A stretch of 64,000 bases of DNA from Naasia sp. (GCF_025465545.1 NZ_JAODMK010000003.1:89999-153998), one strand, 5' to 3'; shown: positions 25,450 through 34,977, counted from the first letter of the stretch. Translations and numbers: made by a program. The notes: generated by a model not told the origin, from the letters alone.

Positions 25450-26880
25450 ATGGAGTGGTTCTCGGCCACGGACTACGACTTCGCCCGGCAGGTCCTGCAG
25501 CGAGGCGTCGCGGCCGTCTTCCTGATCGCCTTCCTCTCCACGGCGGCGCAGTTCCCTGCGCTCCTCGGCGAGCACGGCCTGCTGCCGGTGCCCCGCCTCC
25601 TGGCCAGGGCCGGCACGACCCTCGGGCCGACGCTGTTCCGGTGGCGCTACTCCGACCGCCTGCTCCGGATCGTCGCGTGCACGGGAGCCGGCATCGCGGT
25701 CCTGCTGGTCGCCGGACTGCCGCAGCTCGGCCCTCCGTGGGTGCCGCTCCTCGCGTTCCTCGCCCTCTGGGGCCTGTACCTGTCGATCGTCGACGTCGGC
25801 CAGACGTTCTACGGCTTCGGCTGGGAGACGCTCCTGCTCGAGGCGGGATTCACGGTCGCCTTCCTCGGCTCCGACCAGGTGCCGCCCCCGACGACGATCC
25901 TGCTTCTCCTCGCCTGGCTGGTCTTCCGCCTCGAGTTCGGTGCCGGGCTCATCAAGGTGCGCGGCGACGAGGCCTGGCGCGACCTGACCGCGCTCTACTA
26001 CCACCACGAGACCCAGCCGATGCCGAACATGATGAGCAGGTCCGCCCACCTGCTGCCGGCGCCCGTGCACCGCCTCGAGGTGCTCGGCAATCACATCACC
26101 CAGCTGATCGTGCCGTTCTTCCTGTTCGCACCCCAGCCGATCGCCAGCGTCGCCGGCCTGATCGTGGTCCTGACCCAGCTGTGGCTCGTGGTCAGCGGCA
26201 ACTTCGCCTGGCTGAACGCGCTCACGATGATCCTCGCCTTCTCGGTCGTCAGCGACAGCGTGATCGAGGCCCTGCTCCCGATCGGCCGCATCGGCTTCGC
26301 CGAGCCGGTTCCGCTGCCCCTGTACTGGCTCGTCGTCACCCTTCTCGTCACCGGTCTGCTCGTGCTGCTGAGCTGGTGGCCCGCGCGCAACCTGCTGTCC
26401 CGCAACCAGCTGATGAACGCGAGCTTCAACCGCTGGCACCTCGTCAACGCCTACGGCGCGTTCGGCAGCGTCACCCGGCGCCGCTACGAGGTGATCGTGG
26501 AGGGCGCGGACGCCGCGCGTCCCCGCGAGGACGACTGGCAGGAGTACGAGTTCAAGGGCAAGCCGGGCGATCCGCACCGCATGCCCCGCCAGTTCGCGCC
26601 CTACCACCTGCGCCTCGACTGGCTGATGTGGTTCCTGCCGCTCGGCGGCGACAGCCGCTGGTTCACCGTCTTCCTGCGCAAGCTGCTCGAAGCGGACCCG
26701 GCCGTGCTGCGCCTGCTGCGCAGGGATCCGTTCGCCGGCGCCCCCCCGCGCTGGATCCGTGCGCGCCTGTTCAGCTACCGGTTCACGACCCGGGCCGAGA
26801 AGCGCGACACCGGGGACTGGTGGGTGCGGGAACCGGTGCAGACGGTCGTCCGGCCGATCCGCCTGCAGGACGTGGCCTGA
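25450..26880 (+). CDS. Lipase maturation factor family protein
   Basis: This 476-residue multi-pass membrane protein is of the LMF1 (DUF1222) family. It begins MEWFSATDYDFARQVLQRGVAAVFLIAF and carries the family sequences FYGFGWETLLLEAGF, FRLEFGAGLIKVRGD, ALYYHHETQPMPN, NRWHLVNAYGAFGSVTRRRYE and a C-terminal FAPYHLRLDWLMWFLPL. In vertebrates LMF1 helps lipases fold in the ER; the bacterial role is unknown. TAGCGT ends 6 nt before the ATG and there is no ribosome site, so a leaderless mRNA is likely. Confidence 0.9.
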   Translation: MEWFSATDYDFARQVLQRGVAAVFLIAFLSTAAQFPALLGEHGLLPVPRLLARAGTTLGPTLFRWRYSDRLLRIVACTGAGIAVLLVAGLPQLGPPWVPLLAFLALWGLYLSIVDVGQTFYGFGWETLLLEAGFTVAFLGSDQVPPPTTILLLLAWLVFRLEFGAGLIKVRGDEAWRDLTALYYHHETQPMPNMMSRSAHLLPAPVHRLEVLGNHITQLIVPFFLFAPQPIASVAGLIVVLTQLWLVVSGNFAWLNALTMILAFSVVSDSVIEALLPIGRIGFAEPVPLPLYWLVVTLLVTGLLVLLSWWPARNLLSRNQLMNASFNRWHLVNAYGAFGSVTRRRYEVIVEGADAARPREDDWQEYEFKGKPGDPHRMPRQFAPYHLRLDWLMWFLPLGGDSRWFTVFLRKLLEADPAVLRLLRRDPFAGAPPRWIRARLFSYRFTTRAEKRDTGDWWVREPVQTVVRPIRLQDVA

Positions 26881-27017
26881 TCCGCAGCAGCGGCTGGCCC
26901 TACCGGAGCCCTAGAGCGTCGGGCACGGTCGGCGCAACGAGTGGTGGACATCCATCTTCGCGGCCTAGCGTCGGACACCGGTGATGCCCCGGAAGGCCGC
27001 CCGCGAGAGGATCTGCG

Positions 27018-28868
27018 ATGCCCGCCCCCACGACTCCGATCGAGGACTACGCCATCATCGGCGACTGCCACACCGCTGCGCTCATCTCCCGCGGCGGCTC
27101 CATGGACTGGCTCTGCATGCCCCGGTTCGACGCCCCATCCCTGTTCGGCGCTCTTCTCGACAGCGCCGAGGCGGGGCACTGGAGCCTCGCCCCCACCGAC
27201 GAGGCGGCGACGGTGCAGCGCGCCTACCTCCCCGGCACCTTCGTGCTGCGATCGGTGTGGCGAACGGCCGGCGGCGAGGCGGAGGTCCTCGAGTTCATGC
27301 CGATGCTGGACCGTCGCGCCAACATCGTCCGCCGTGTCAGGGGACTGTCGGGCACGGTCGAGTTCAGGGAGCGGATCCGGATCCGCTTCGCCTACGGCGA
27401 GGCGGTCCCCTGGGTGCGCCAGATCCCGTACCACGGCGGCAACGCACTGGTCGCCACCGCGGGTCCGGACGCGGTGGTCGTGCGCGGGCCCCGCCTCACG
27501 GCCTCGGGCCTCGCGCACTCGGCCACCTTCGCCGTCGGCGAGGGCGACACGGTGGACCTGGTCCTCACCTGGTATCCGTCGCATCGGGAGCCGCCCGCTC
27601 CCGTCGACGTCGACAAGGGGCTCGAGCGCACCACCCGCTGGTGGACGGACTGGGCGGCGCGCAGCGAGCCGCCGTCGCCGTTCGACGAGGCGGTGCAGCG
27701 GTCACTGCTCGTGCTGCGGGCGCTCACCCACGAGGACACGGGCGGGATCGTCGCCGCGGCGACCACGAGCCTCCCCGAGTCGGCGGGCGGCGAGCGCAAC
27801 TGGGACTACCGCTACGTGTGGCTGCGGGACGCAGCTCTCACCATCGAGGTCCTGATGACCCACGGGTACCGCGAGGAGGCCGAGAAGTGGCGCACCTGGC
27901 TGCTGCGCGCCATCGCCGGGGACCCGGCCGACGTGCAGATCATGTACGGCATCGGCGGCGAGCGCCGGCTGGCGGAGTACGAGCTGCCCCACCTGAGCGG
28001 GCACGGCGGAGCGGTCCCCGTCAGGGTCGGCAACGCCGCCTACCTGCAGCGCCAGTGGGACATCTTCGGCGAGGTGATGATCGCCCTGCACTCCGCCCGC
28101 AAGGCCGGCATGGACGAGTCCCGGTTCTCCTGGCCGCTGCAGCGAGCGCTGCTCGGCTTCCTGGAGCAGAACTGGGAGCAGCCGGACCGCGGCATCTGGG
28201 AGATCCGCGGCCAGGAGCAGCACTTCACGCACTCCCGGGCCATGGTGTGGGCCGCCTTCGATCGGGCGGTGCGCGGCGTTCGCGAGTTCGGACTCGACGG
28301 GCCGGTCGAGCGCTGGGAGACACTCCGCGACCGGGTGCGCGACGAGATCTACGAACGGGGCTTCGACACCGAGCGGAACACCTTCGTGCAGCACTACGGG
28401 GCGCCGGGAGTGGACGCCGCCCTCCTGCAGCTGCCGCAGATCGGCTTTCTCGCGGCCGACGACCCGAAGATGCTCGGCACGGTGAAGGCGATGGAGGAGG
28501 AGCTGATGACCGACGGCCTGCTGCTCCGCTACCGCACCGAGTCAGGAGTGGACGGGCTCTCCGGCACCGAGCATCCGTTCCTCGCCTGCTCGTTCTGGCT
28601 GGTGGAGCAGTACGCCGCATCCGGCAGGGTCGACGACGCCCGCCGCCTGATGGAGCGGCTCGTGTCCTTCCGCAACGACGTGGGACTGCTCAGCGAGGAG
28701 TACGACACCGGCAACCGCACGCAGATGGGCAACACCCCGCAGGCGCTGTCGCACCTCACGCTGGTGCGCGCGGCCGATGCGATCGCGGCGGCGGAGCGGG
28801 GCAACGAGGACCGGCTGCCGTTCGTGCGCGGCAAGGACGAGGACCGTCAGCAGGACGACCGGTCCTGA
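27018..28868 (+). CDS. Glycoside hydrolase family 15 protein (glucoamylase/trehalase-like)
   Basis: This 616-residue cytoplasmic GH15 protein opens IEDYAIIGDCHTAALISRGGSMDWLCMPRFDAPSLFG, a super-beta-sandwich N-domain of about 230 residues. An (alpha/alpha)6 barrel follows with NWDYRYVWLRDAALT and YDTGNRTQMGNTPQALSHLTL, which hold the general-acid and base region. This subfamily includes actinobacterial trehalases and glucoamylase-like enzymes, so the substrate is alpha-glucan or trehalose. It converges with the glucose-6-phosphate dehydrogenase gene, with 4 bp between stops. Confidence 0.9.
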   Translation: MPAPTTPIEDYAIIGDCHTAALISRGGSMDWLCMPRFDAPSLFGALLDSAEAGHWSLAPTDEAATVQRAYLPGTFVLRSVWRTAGGEAEVLEFMPMLDRRANIVRRVRGLSGTVEFRERIRIRFAYGEAVPWVRQIPYHGGNALVATAGPDAVVVRGPRLTASGLAHSATFAVGEGDTVDLVLTWYPSHREPPAPVDVDKGLERTTRWWTDWAARSEPPSPFDEAVQRSLLVLRALTHEDTGGIVAAATTSLPESAGGERNWDYRYVWLRDAALTIEVLMTHGYREEAEKWRTWLLRAIAGDPADVQIMYGIGGERRLAEYELPHLSGHGGAVPVRVGNAAYLQRQWDIFGEVMIALHSARKAGMDESRFSWPLQRALLGFLEQNWEQPDRGIWEIRGQEQHFTHSRAMVWAAFDRAVRGVREFGLDGPVERWETLRDRVRDEIYERGFDTERNTFVQHYGAPGVDAALLQLPQIGFLAADDPKMLGTVKAMEEELMTDGLLLRYRTESGVDGLSGTEHPFLACSFWLVEQYAASGRVDDARRLMERLVSFRNDVGLLSEEYDTGNRTQMGNTPQALSHLTLVRAADAIAAAERGNEDRLPFVRGKDEDRQQDDRS

Positions 28869-28872
28869 CGCC

Positions 28873-30228
28873 TCACCAGCCTTCGGGCCCGGCGGAGCCG
28901 GCCGGATACTCCTCGAGCGGCACCCTGTTCGCGCGCCAGGCGTCGAGCACCGGGGTGACGATGCGCCAGCACTCCTCGGCGATGTCGCCGCGGACCGACA
29001 GCAGGGGGTCGCCGTCGAGGATCCCGCGCAGGACCTGCCCATAGGGCAGCAGCTCCCCCTTGGGCTCCTGGGCCTCCAGCCGCGCCTGCTCGAGGCGGAA
29101 GGGATCCCCGGTCCCGTTGGTGGTGAGCTCGAGCAGCACGCTGCCCGCGAGCAGGTCCAGCACGATGCGATCGGGGTCCGGCGAGCCGGCCAGACCGGGG
29201 ATCGGCGGGACCGGCTTGAAGACGATGCGGATCTCAGTGGAGTATTCGGCGATCGCCTTGCCGGAGCGCAGCACGAAGGGCACTCCCCGCCAGCGCTGCG
29301 TGTTCACCTCGAAGGTGACCTGGGCGAGGGTCTCGGTCTCCCTGCTGCGATCGACGCCCTCCTCGTCGGCGTAGGACGGAAGCTTCCGCCCCTTCACCGT
29401 CCCCGCGCTGTAGCGGGCCCGGTGGCTCGCGGCCACCGGGTCGTCCTTCCAGACCCGGGTGTTGCGCAGCACCTGCGCCGCATTGGAGCGGAGCTCGCGC
29501 TCGTCCACGCGGGGAGGAGCCTCCATGGCGACGAGGGCGAGAACCTCGAGCAGATGGCTCTGCAGCATGTCGACCAGGGCGCCCGCCGAGTCGTAGTAGC
29601 CGCCACGCCCCTCCAGGCCGAGCGTCTCATCGAACACGATCTCCACCCGGTCGATCGTGCCGGCGTTCCAGACCGGTTCCAGCAGCTGGTTGGTGAAGCG
29701 CAGCCCGAGGATGTTGAGCACGGTGGACATGCCGAGGAAGTGGTCGATCCGGTAGACGTCCTCCTCGGGAAGGACCCGGGAGATGAGGCGGTTGAGCTTG
29801 CGGGCGCTCGCCAGGTCGACGCCGAACGGCTTCTCCAGGGCGAGCCGGGTGCCCTCCGGCAGGTCGAGGTGCGCGAGCGCCGCGCACACCTTGGCGGTGA
29901 CGGCGGGCGGCAGGGCGAAGTAGATCACCGGGGCGCCGTCGCACGCGTTCAGCAGCTCCTGCAGCTGGTCCGCGTCGGTGGCGTCGGCGGTGATCCAGCG
30001 CGACGGCGGCAGCGGCTGGTCCCCATCCGCGTGCTCCTGCCCCTCCGCGAAGGAGTCGCGGATCACCTGGGCCCACTCCTCGTCGCTGCGCTCGCCGATT
30101 CCCGAGCCGATCACCTGCACGTCGTAGTCGTATCGGGCGAGCAGGCTGGCGAGCCCCGGAAGCAGCAGTCGTTTGGTCAGGTCGCCTCCCGCCCCGAGGA
30201 TGAGCACCGTCACCTTGTCCGCAGTCAT
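28873..30228 (-). CDS. zwf: Glucose-6-phosphate dehydrogenase
   Basis: This 451-residue enzyme oxidises glucose-6-phosphate to 6-phosphogluconolactone with NADP+, the entry to the oxidative pentose phosphate pathway. Nucleotide-binding GAGGDLTKRLLLPGL is at residues 12-26, with EKPFG and the active-site RIDHFLGM after it. The C-terminal part aligns with family regions such as LRSGKAIAEYSTEIRIVFKPVP. It is slightly shorter than the usual 480-510 residues. It is monocistronic here, not in the opcA/pgl operon, so it may be an additional zwf-like gene. Confidence 0.9.
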   Translation of the reverse strand: MTADKVTVLILGAGGDLTKRLLLPGLASLLARYDYDVQVIGSGIGERSDEEWAQVIRDSFAEGQEHADGDQPLPPSRWITADATDADQLQELLNACDGAPVIYFALPPAVTAKVCAALAHLDLPEGTRLALEKPFGVDLASARKLNRLISRVLPEEDVYRIDHFLGMSTVLNILGLRFTNQLLEPVWNAGTIDRVEIVFDETLGLEGRGGYYDSAGALVDMLQSHLLEVLALVAMEAPPRVDERELRSNAAQVLRNTRVWKDDPVAASHRARYSAGTVKGRKLPSYADEEGVDRSRETETLAQVTFEVNTQRWRGVPFVLRSGKAIAEYSTEIRIVFKPVPPIPGLAGSPDPDRIVLDLLAGSVLLELTTNGTGDPFRLEQARLEAQEPKGELLPYGQVLRGILDGDPLLSVRGDIAEECWRIVTPVLDAWRANRVPLEEYPAGSAGPEGW

Positions 30229-30383
30229 GCCTCGAAGCGTACGAACCCGGACGCTGCCGGGGCGAGGCGTTGACTTCTCCCGCCGACCCGGGCATCGGCG
30301 CGCTCAGCGCAGCGCTGTCAAGGCCTGCGGCCGCCGGTCCGCCCGGTGCGAGGGTGGGAGGGCGAGCAGGAAGCGAGGTCCCG

Positions 30384-32165
30384 ATGACCGACAGGACGGT
30401 GTCCGACCAGATGGTCGAGAGGCTCCGCGAGTGGGGCGTGCGGCGCATCTTCGGCTACAGCGGGGACGGCATCAACGGCTTCCTGAAGGCGCTGCAGGAC
30501 GCCGACGGCGCGATCGAGTTCGTGCAGGCCCGGCACGAGGAGAACGCCGCCTTCATGGCGGTCGGCCATGCCAAGTACACCGGAACGGTGGGAGTGGTCA
30601 CCTCCACCCAGGGGCCGGGTGCCATCCATCTCCTCAACGGGCTCTACGACGCGAAGCTGGACGGGGTGCCGGTGGTCGCGATCGTGGGCCAGCAGAGCCG
30701 CAGCGCGCTCGGCGCGGGGTACATGCAGGAGGTCAACCTGCTCCAGCTGTTCTCCGATGTGGCCGCTCAGTATGCGCAGCTCGTGTCGACTCCGGAGCAG
30801 CTGCCCTCGGTGCTCGATCGGGCGATCCGCACCGCCCTCGCCACCCGCTCCCCCACCGTGGTGATCGTGCCGCACGACATCCAGAAGGCCGCTGCGGTCG
30901 AGCTGGAGGCGTCGCACGGCATCGTGGCGACCGCCGCGGAGTACACCGCCCCGGTGGTCGTGCCCCAGGCGGCGGACCTCCGTGCCGCCGCCGCCGTGCT
31001 GACGAGCGGCTCCAAGGTGGCCTTCCTCGTCGGCCAGGGCGCCCGCTCGGCCTCCGCCGAGGTCCTCGCGCTGGCCGAGAAGCTCGGCGCGGGCGTTGCG
31101 ACGAGCCTCCTCGGCAAGCCGTGGCTCGACGAGACCCTCCCCTTCGTGGTCGGCACCATGGGTCACCTGGGCACCACCGCGAGCGCGTTCCTGCTGGGCG
31201 AGTGCGACACGCTCCTCCTCGTCGGGACGAACGACCCGTGGACCGAGTTCTATCCCCCGCTCGGCCAGGCGAGGGCAGTGCAGATCGATCTCGACGGTCG
31301 CTCCCTCGGCAACCGCTTCCCGATCGAGGTGGGCCTCGTCGGCGACGCGGCCCGCACCCTGAGCGCACTGCTCGACCTCGTCGAGGAGCAGCAGGATCGG
31401 GGCTGGCGGAAGCAGGTGGAGGCCCAGGTCCGCCGGTGGGAGGAGATAGCGCAGCGGCGGGCGAAGGTTCCGGGCGAGCCGCTCAACCCCGAGCTCGTGC
31501 TGCGCGAGCTGACCGGCCGGCTGCCCGACAGCGCGCAGGTCGCCGTCGACGTGGGCAGCGTCGTGTACTGGTACGCCCGGCAGCTCCGGCTTCCGCTCGG
31601 CGTGCCCGCGCATCTGTCCGGCACGCTCGCCTCGATGGGCTGCGGCGTGCCGTACGGGATCGCGGCCAAGCTCGCCGCTGCGGACCGACCGGTCGTCGTG
31701 CTCGCCGGGGACGGCGCGATGCAGATGACCGGCGTCGCGGAGCTGATCACGGTCGCCCGCCTCTGGCCCGGATGGGCCGACCCGCGCTTCGTCGTCTGTG
31801 TGCTCAACAACGGTGATCTGGCGGAGGTCAGCTGGGAGCAGCGCGAGATGGAGGGCGCTCCCCGGTTCCCTCCCAGCCAGGCCCTTCCGGACTTCCCCTT
31901 CGCCCGGTACGCGGACCTGCTGGGAATGACCGGCATCCGGGTGCAGCGATCGGAGGACATCGGCCCCGCGTGGGATGCGGCGCTCACCGCCGACCGTCCG
32001 GTCGTGCTCGAGTTCCTCACCGACCCTTCGATCCCGCTGCTGCCGCCGTTCCCCGCCGGAAAGGAGAAGCTCGAGCAGATGCGCTCGAGCCTCGCCCAGG
32101 AGGGCGCCGACGGCGAGCGCGCGCGGCGTCTCCTCGACGAGTACGCGAGGCACGAGGAGAGCTGA
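30384..32165 (+). CDS. Thiamine-diphosphate enzyme (pyruvate oxidase / acetolactate synthase-like)
   Basis: This 593-residue protein starts at ATG 30384. The three ThDP-enzyme domains are visible: PYR domain with catalytic Glu in VQARHEENAAFMA and STQGPGAIHLLNGLYDAK; a central domain (about 190-330); and the PP domain with the ThDP/Mg motif GDGAMQMTGVAELITVARLW ending in VVCVLNN. The closest named relatives are pyruvate oxidase (PoxB) and thiamine-dependent oxidases. There is no clear C-terminal membrane-binding helix. The substrate is not assignable. Confidence 0.88.
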   Translation: MTDRTVSDQMVERLREWGVRRIFGYSGDGINGFLKALQDADGAIEFVQARHEENAAFMAVGHAKYTGTVGVVTSTQGPGAIHLLNGLYDAKLDGVPVVAIVGQQSRSALGAGYMQEVNLLQLFSDVAAQYAQLVSTPEQLPSVLDRAIRTALATRSPTVVIVPHDIQKAAAVELEASHGIVATAAEYTAPVVVPQAADLRAAAAVLTSGSKVAFLVGQGARSASAEVLALAEKLGAGVATSLLGKPWLDETLPFVVGTMGHLGTTASAFLLGECDTLLLVGTNDPWTEFYPPLGQARAVQIDLDGRSLGNRFPIEVGLVGDAARTLSALLDLVEEQQDRGWRKQVEAQVRRWEEIAQRRAKVPGEPLNPELVLRELTGRLPDSAQVAVDVGSVVYWYARQLRLPLGVPAHLSGTLASMGCGVPYGIAAKLAAADRPVVVLAGDGAMQMTGVAELITVARLWPGWADPRFVVCVLNNGDLAEVSWEQREMEGAPRFPPSQALPDFPFARYADLLGMTGIRVQRSEDIGPAWDAALTADRPVVLEFLTDPSIPLLPPFPAGKEKLEQMRSSLAQEGADGERARRLLDEYARHEES

Positions 32166-32175
32166 GCGAGCCGCC

Positions 32176-32751
32176 TCAGTCCGTCGGCGGGAGGAGGCCG
32201 GCCGCGCGAGCGGGAGCCGCATAGGCTGCGGCGAGCGAGGTCACCGTGTCGTGCGCGTTGAGGCCGCTCGGGTTCGGCACCACCCAGAGAGCCGCACCTT
32301 CGAGGTTCTCGGGCTGGCGTCCCGCCCGCGCCTTCGGCAGCCCGAAGGCGACGCGGTAGGCCGTGACTCCCGCCACCGCCACGACCTCCGGCGACCACCT
32401 GGACACGGTCCCGTGCAGCCGCTCCGCTCCCTCCCGCAGCTCGGCGGCGGAGAGCTCGTCGGCGCGCACGGTCGCTCGGCGCACCAGGTTGGTGATGCCG
32501 ATGCCCCGACCGACCAGCTCCGCCCGATCCTCCTGGGTCAGTCCGGCGGCCGGCCGCAGCTCCCGCGAGGTGATGCCCGCCGCGGCAAGGGCCGGATAGA
32601 AGCGGTTGCCGGGGCGGGAGAACGGCGCGCCCGTCGCCGCCGTCCACAGGCTCGGGTTGATGCCGACGAAGAGCAGCCGCACACCTGGCGCGACCAGATC
32701 CGGCACGACGGCGTCGCGGTATGCCTCGAGTTCTGCCGCGGTGAAGCCCAC
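32176..32751 (-). CDS. mug: Mismatch-specific DNA glycosylase (Mug/TDG family)
   Basis: This 191-residue G/U (G/T) mismatch uracil-DNA glycosylase has the catalytic-Asn motif GINPSLWTAATGAPFSRPGNRFYPAL and the second motif NPSGLNAHDTV, which inserts into the helix. It removes uracil or ethenocytosine opposite guanine. The start GTG 32751 has GGAGGGAGG 6 nt upstream; the longer ORF of the track extends into the neighbouring gene. It follows the epimerase gene on the same strand with about 20 nt between. Confidence 0.9.
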   Translation of the reverse strand: MGFTAAELEAYRDAVVPDLVAPGVRLLFVGINPSLWTAATGAPFSRPGNRFYPALAAAGITSRELRPAAGLTQEDRAELVGRGIGITNLVRRATVRADELSAAELREGAERLHGTVSRWSPEVVAVAGVTAYRVAFGLPKARAGRQPENLEGAALWVVPNPSGLNAHDTVTSLAAAYAAPARAAGLLPPTD

Positions 32752-32770
32752 GTCGCGCCTCCCTCCTGCC

Positions 32771-33805
32771 CTATGGGGTGGACGTGCCGCCGCGCGCCAG
32801 CGGCGGCGACTGGTCGATCGAGTCATGGCGGGAGACCGCCTCGAGCATCTCGGCGAGGGCAGCACGGGCGTCCACACGAGGCGACCACCCGAGCACGCGC
32901 CGGGCGCGCTCGGTCGACAGGACCGGGATGTTCGTGGCCAGGTCGATCCACCCCGGATCCATGGCCACGAGCCGAAGCTTCCAGGCCGCCCAGAGCAGGC
33001 GACGCGTGGCACCGGCCCGGAACGGCACATGCCGGCCGCCGAGGAGCGACGCGACGAGTTCAGGGGTGACCACCGGCTCCGCCGCGATGTTGAACGCCCC
33101 GCCCGCCCGCCGCTCGAGGGAGCGCCAGAAGGCGTCGGCGAGGTCCGAGGCGTGCACCACCTGCGCGATCGTGGTGCTGGGCAGGGGCACGATGGGCACC
33201 CGTACCCGGGTGATCCAGCCGGTGGGGAACCAGCGGCCGAGGAACAGCCGGCGGATGCCCTCTGCGGCGGGGGCCTGCATCACGAGGCCGGGCCGAAGCC
33301 GCGTCAGGATGACGCCGGGATGCCGCACCTCGAAGGCGTCGAGCACCCGCTCCATCGCCGCCTTCTCCCGCGCATAGTGCGAGGTGTGCACGCCGCCCGT
33401 CGGCCAGGTCTCGTCCACCCTGATGCTCTTGGGCGCCGCACTGTAGGCGCCGACGGAGGACGCGCAGGCCACCTGAGTCACTCCCGCCGCGGCGGCGGCG
33501 TCCAGCACATGGCGGGTTCCCGTGACGTTGGTGCGCCACATGGTGGCCTCGTCCCGGTTGGGCTGCAGCAGCCAGGCGAGCAGGATCACGGCGTCCGCTC
33601 CCGCGAAGGCGGGCGTCAGGCGTTCGACGGCCTCCGGCGCACCGACGTCGACGGCATGCCAGCGGAGTCCCGCATAGGGGCCGCCACCGGTGTTCGGCGG
33701 GCGGCGTGAGACGCCGACGATCTCAGTGACCTCCGGCGCCTGGCGCAGCCGCTCGATCACCGCCGTGCCCACATTGCCGCTGCCGCCGACCACCACGACT
33801 CTCAT
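32771..33805 (-). CDS. NAD-dependent epimerase/dehydratase family protein (extended SDR)
   Basis: This 344-residue Rossmann-fold protein starts at ATG 33805: MRVVVVGGSGNVGTAVIERL has the GxxGxxG motif, followed by a Ser-Tyr-x3-Lys active site region (ASSVGAYS and HTSHYAREKAAME). It is similar to atypical SDR sugar epimerases and NAD(P)-binding proteins. The substrate is unknown. The track start at 34132 lies in the divergent DUF503 gene and is rejected. It is probably co-transcribed with the Mug gene downstream. Confidence 0.85.
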   Translation of the reverse strand: MRVVVVGGSGNVGTAVIERLRQAPEVTEIVGVSRRPPNTGGGPYAGLRWHAVDVGAPEAVERLTPAFAGADAVILLAWLLQPNRDEATMWRTNVTGTRHVLDAAAAAGVTQVACASSVGAYSAAPKSIRVDETWPTGGVHTSHYAREKAAMERVLDAFEVRHPGVILTRLRPGLVMQAPAAEGIRRLFLGRWFPTGWITRVRVPIVPLPSTTIAQVVHASDLADAFWRSLERRAGGAFNIAAEPVVTPELVASLLGGRHVPFRAGATRRLLWAAWKLRLVAMDPGWIDLATNIPVLSTERARRVLGWSPRVDARAALAEMLEAVSRHDSIDQSPPLARGGTSTP

Positions 33806-33917
33806 CCGCCGCCCTCCGTCGAATCCACCGTACCGACGCCCCCGTCGGCAGCCACGGCGCTCCCGGCGCATGCCCAGCCCGGCGCGCGCGGCTGCCAGTG
33901 CGTGGCACGCTGAACGG

Positions 33918-34214
33918 GTGTGGATCGGCTGGATGGAATTCGACCTCCTGCTCGGCGACGTGCACTCCCTCAAGGAGAAGCGGGCTGTCGTGCGCCCGAT
34001 CGTCGCAGAGCTGCGGCGCACCTTCGCCCTCTCCGCCGCCGAGGTGGGCGACCAGGACCTGCACCGGCGGTCGTCCGTCGGGGTCGCGGCGGTGGCGGCA
34101 GACGCGGCGCACCTGATCGAGGTGCTCGACACGGTGGAGCGCTTCGTCGCCGACCGGCCCGAGATCGAGCTGCTGTCTGCTCGGCGCCGGATGCGAAGCT
34201 CCGACGATGACTGA
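33918..34214 (+). CDS. DUF503 family protein
   Basis: This 98-residue protein starts GTG 33918: VWIGWMEFDLLLGDVHSLKEKRAVVRPIVAELRR and then VGDQDLHRRSSVGVAAVAAD, the full DUF503 (YlxP-like) signature. Homologues often sit with rbfA and infB, but not here. The function is unknown; a ribosome-associated role has been suggested. The next reading frame begins inside its last codons (ATG 34207) and belongs to the decayed deacetylase. Confidence 0.88.
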   Translation: MWIGWMEFDLLLGDVHSLKEKRAVVRPIVAELRRTFALSAAEVGDQDLHRRSSVGVAAVAADAAHLIEVLDTVERFVADRPEIELLSARRRMRSSDDD

Positions 34215-34440
34215 GGTCAGCGGCACGCTCCTTCTCGGGTACGACGTGGAGTTCGTCTCCCCGGCCGGCGGTCCGCTGGTGTCGATCGGACCGCACACCT
34301 ATTCCCACAAGCTGTTCCGCCCTCTGCGCGTCGCGACCGGGAGCTGACGCACCTCGACAGGATCCTCGGAGCGGCGCGTGAGCGAGGGATGTCGATCCGC
34401 TCCTGTCCGGAGATGCACGCGGAGCTCGCTGCCGTTCGCA
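34207..34440 (+). pseudogene. Polysaccharide deacetylase remnant
   Basis: The frame from ATG 34207, overlapping the DUF503 stop, reads MTEVSGTLLLGYDVEFVSP, then IGPHTYSHKLFRPL, and stops at 34347. Continuing in the next frame from 34332 gives DRELTHLDRILGAARERGMSI. These three pieces match, in order, the N-terminal YDVE strand, the HTYSH metal motif and the C-terminal DxELxxxxRIL...ARERG region of polysaccharide deacetylases, a family that usually needs 250-300 residues. The intervening sequence is deleted and a frame change separates the last piece. The decayed end runs toward the zinc-ribbon gene; its exact limit is uncertain. Confidence 0.6.
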
Positions 34441-34501
34441 GCGCACGCTCCTGCGCCGGCGAGGCGGAATGCCGTCGCGGCGCGTGGATGGGTGCCGCGG
34501 C

Positions 34502-34759
34502 TCAGGCGGTCGTGCGCCGCTGGGCGGCATAGGCGGCCCCGTTCCGCGCCTGCTCCTCGGTGAGAGCGGTCGTCGCCGCACAGTTGGAGCACTCCACGAA
34601 GTGGCGCGTCGAGAGGCGGAACAGGGGAAGAAAGAAGATCGTGAAGCGATTGACCCGGCGATACACCTCCTGCGGGGCGGCCACCCCGCAGTAGTGGCAG
34701 ACGAAGGAGACGATCGCCAGGGTCTCCACCGTGGCCCGGGTTCCGAAGAGGAGGATCAT
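34502..34759 (-). CDS. Zinc-ribbon domain protein
   Basis: This 85-residue protein has two Cys pairs, FVCHYCG near residues 19-23 and VECSNCA near 55-58, around a hydrophobic stretch RFTIFFLPLFRLST. The pattern matches small actinobacterial zinc-ribbon proteins with a short membrane-associated segment. The function is unknown. It faces the deacetylase remnant, whose decayed 3' end overlaps it. Confidence 0.75.
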   Translation of the reverse strand: MILLFGTRATVETLAIVSFVCHYCGVAAPQEVYRRVNRFTIFFLPLFRLSTRHFVECSNCAATTALTEEQARNGAAYAAQRRTTA

Positions 34760-34935
34760 CCTTCGACGCTAGACGGCTCCACTTCTCGGGTCACGGGGGT
34801 TGCGGCGGGCGCCTCGTCCCGGGCAACCGCAGCGGTCGCGGGCTGGTGACCTCCTCAACGGTGGAGCCGGCGAAGCCGTGCTCTGCGGCGATCCGGCCTG
34901 CGAGTGCCGAACGGGCCCCGCCCGGCACGGAGAGA

Positions 34936-34963
34936 AGGGGCGCCACCGGAAGGTGACGCCCCT
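34936..34963 (-). terminator. Terminator of the 61-residue protein gene
   Basis: aggggcg-c-cacc-ggaa-ggtg-a-cgcccct. On the minus-strand RNA the single C/A mismatch becomes a G-U pair, giving a continuous 12-bp stem with loop UUCC, so it acts on minus-strand transcripts. It lies 15 nt after the stop at 34978. The design is shared with the hairpins at 36723 and 38270. The remaining gap to 34759 shows no gene. Confidence 0.7.
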
Positions 34964-34977
34964 GCGAATCCGCCGGA

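Noticed and set aside
30318-32222. 634-residue minus-strand ORF opposite the ThDP enzyme
   Set aside because: Antisense shadow; no recognisable domain.
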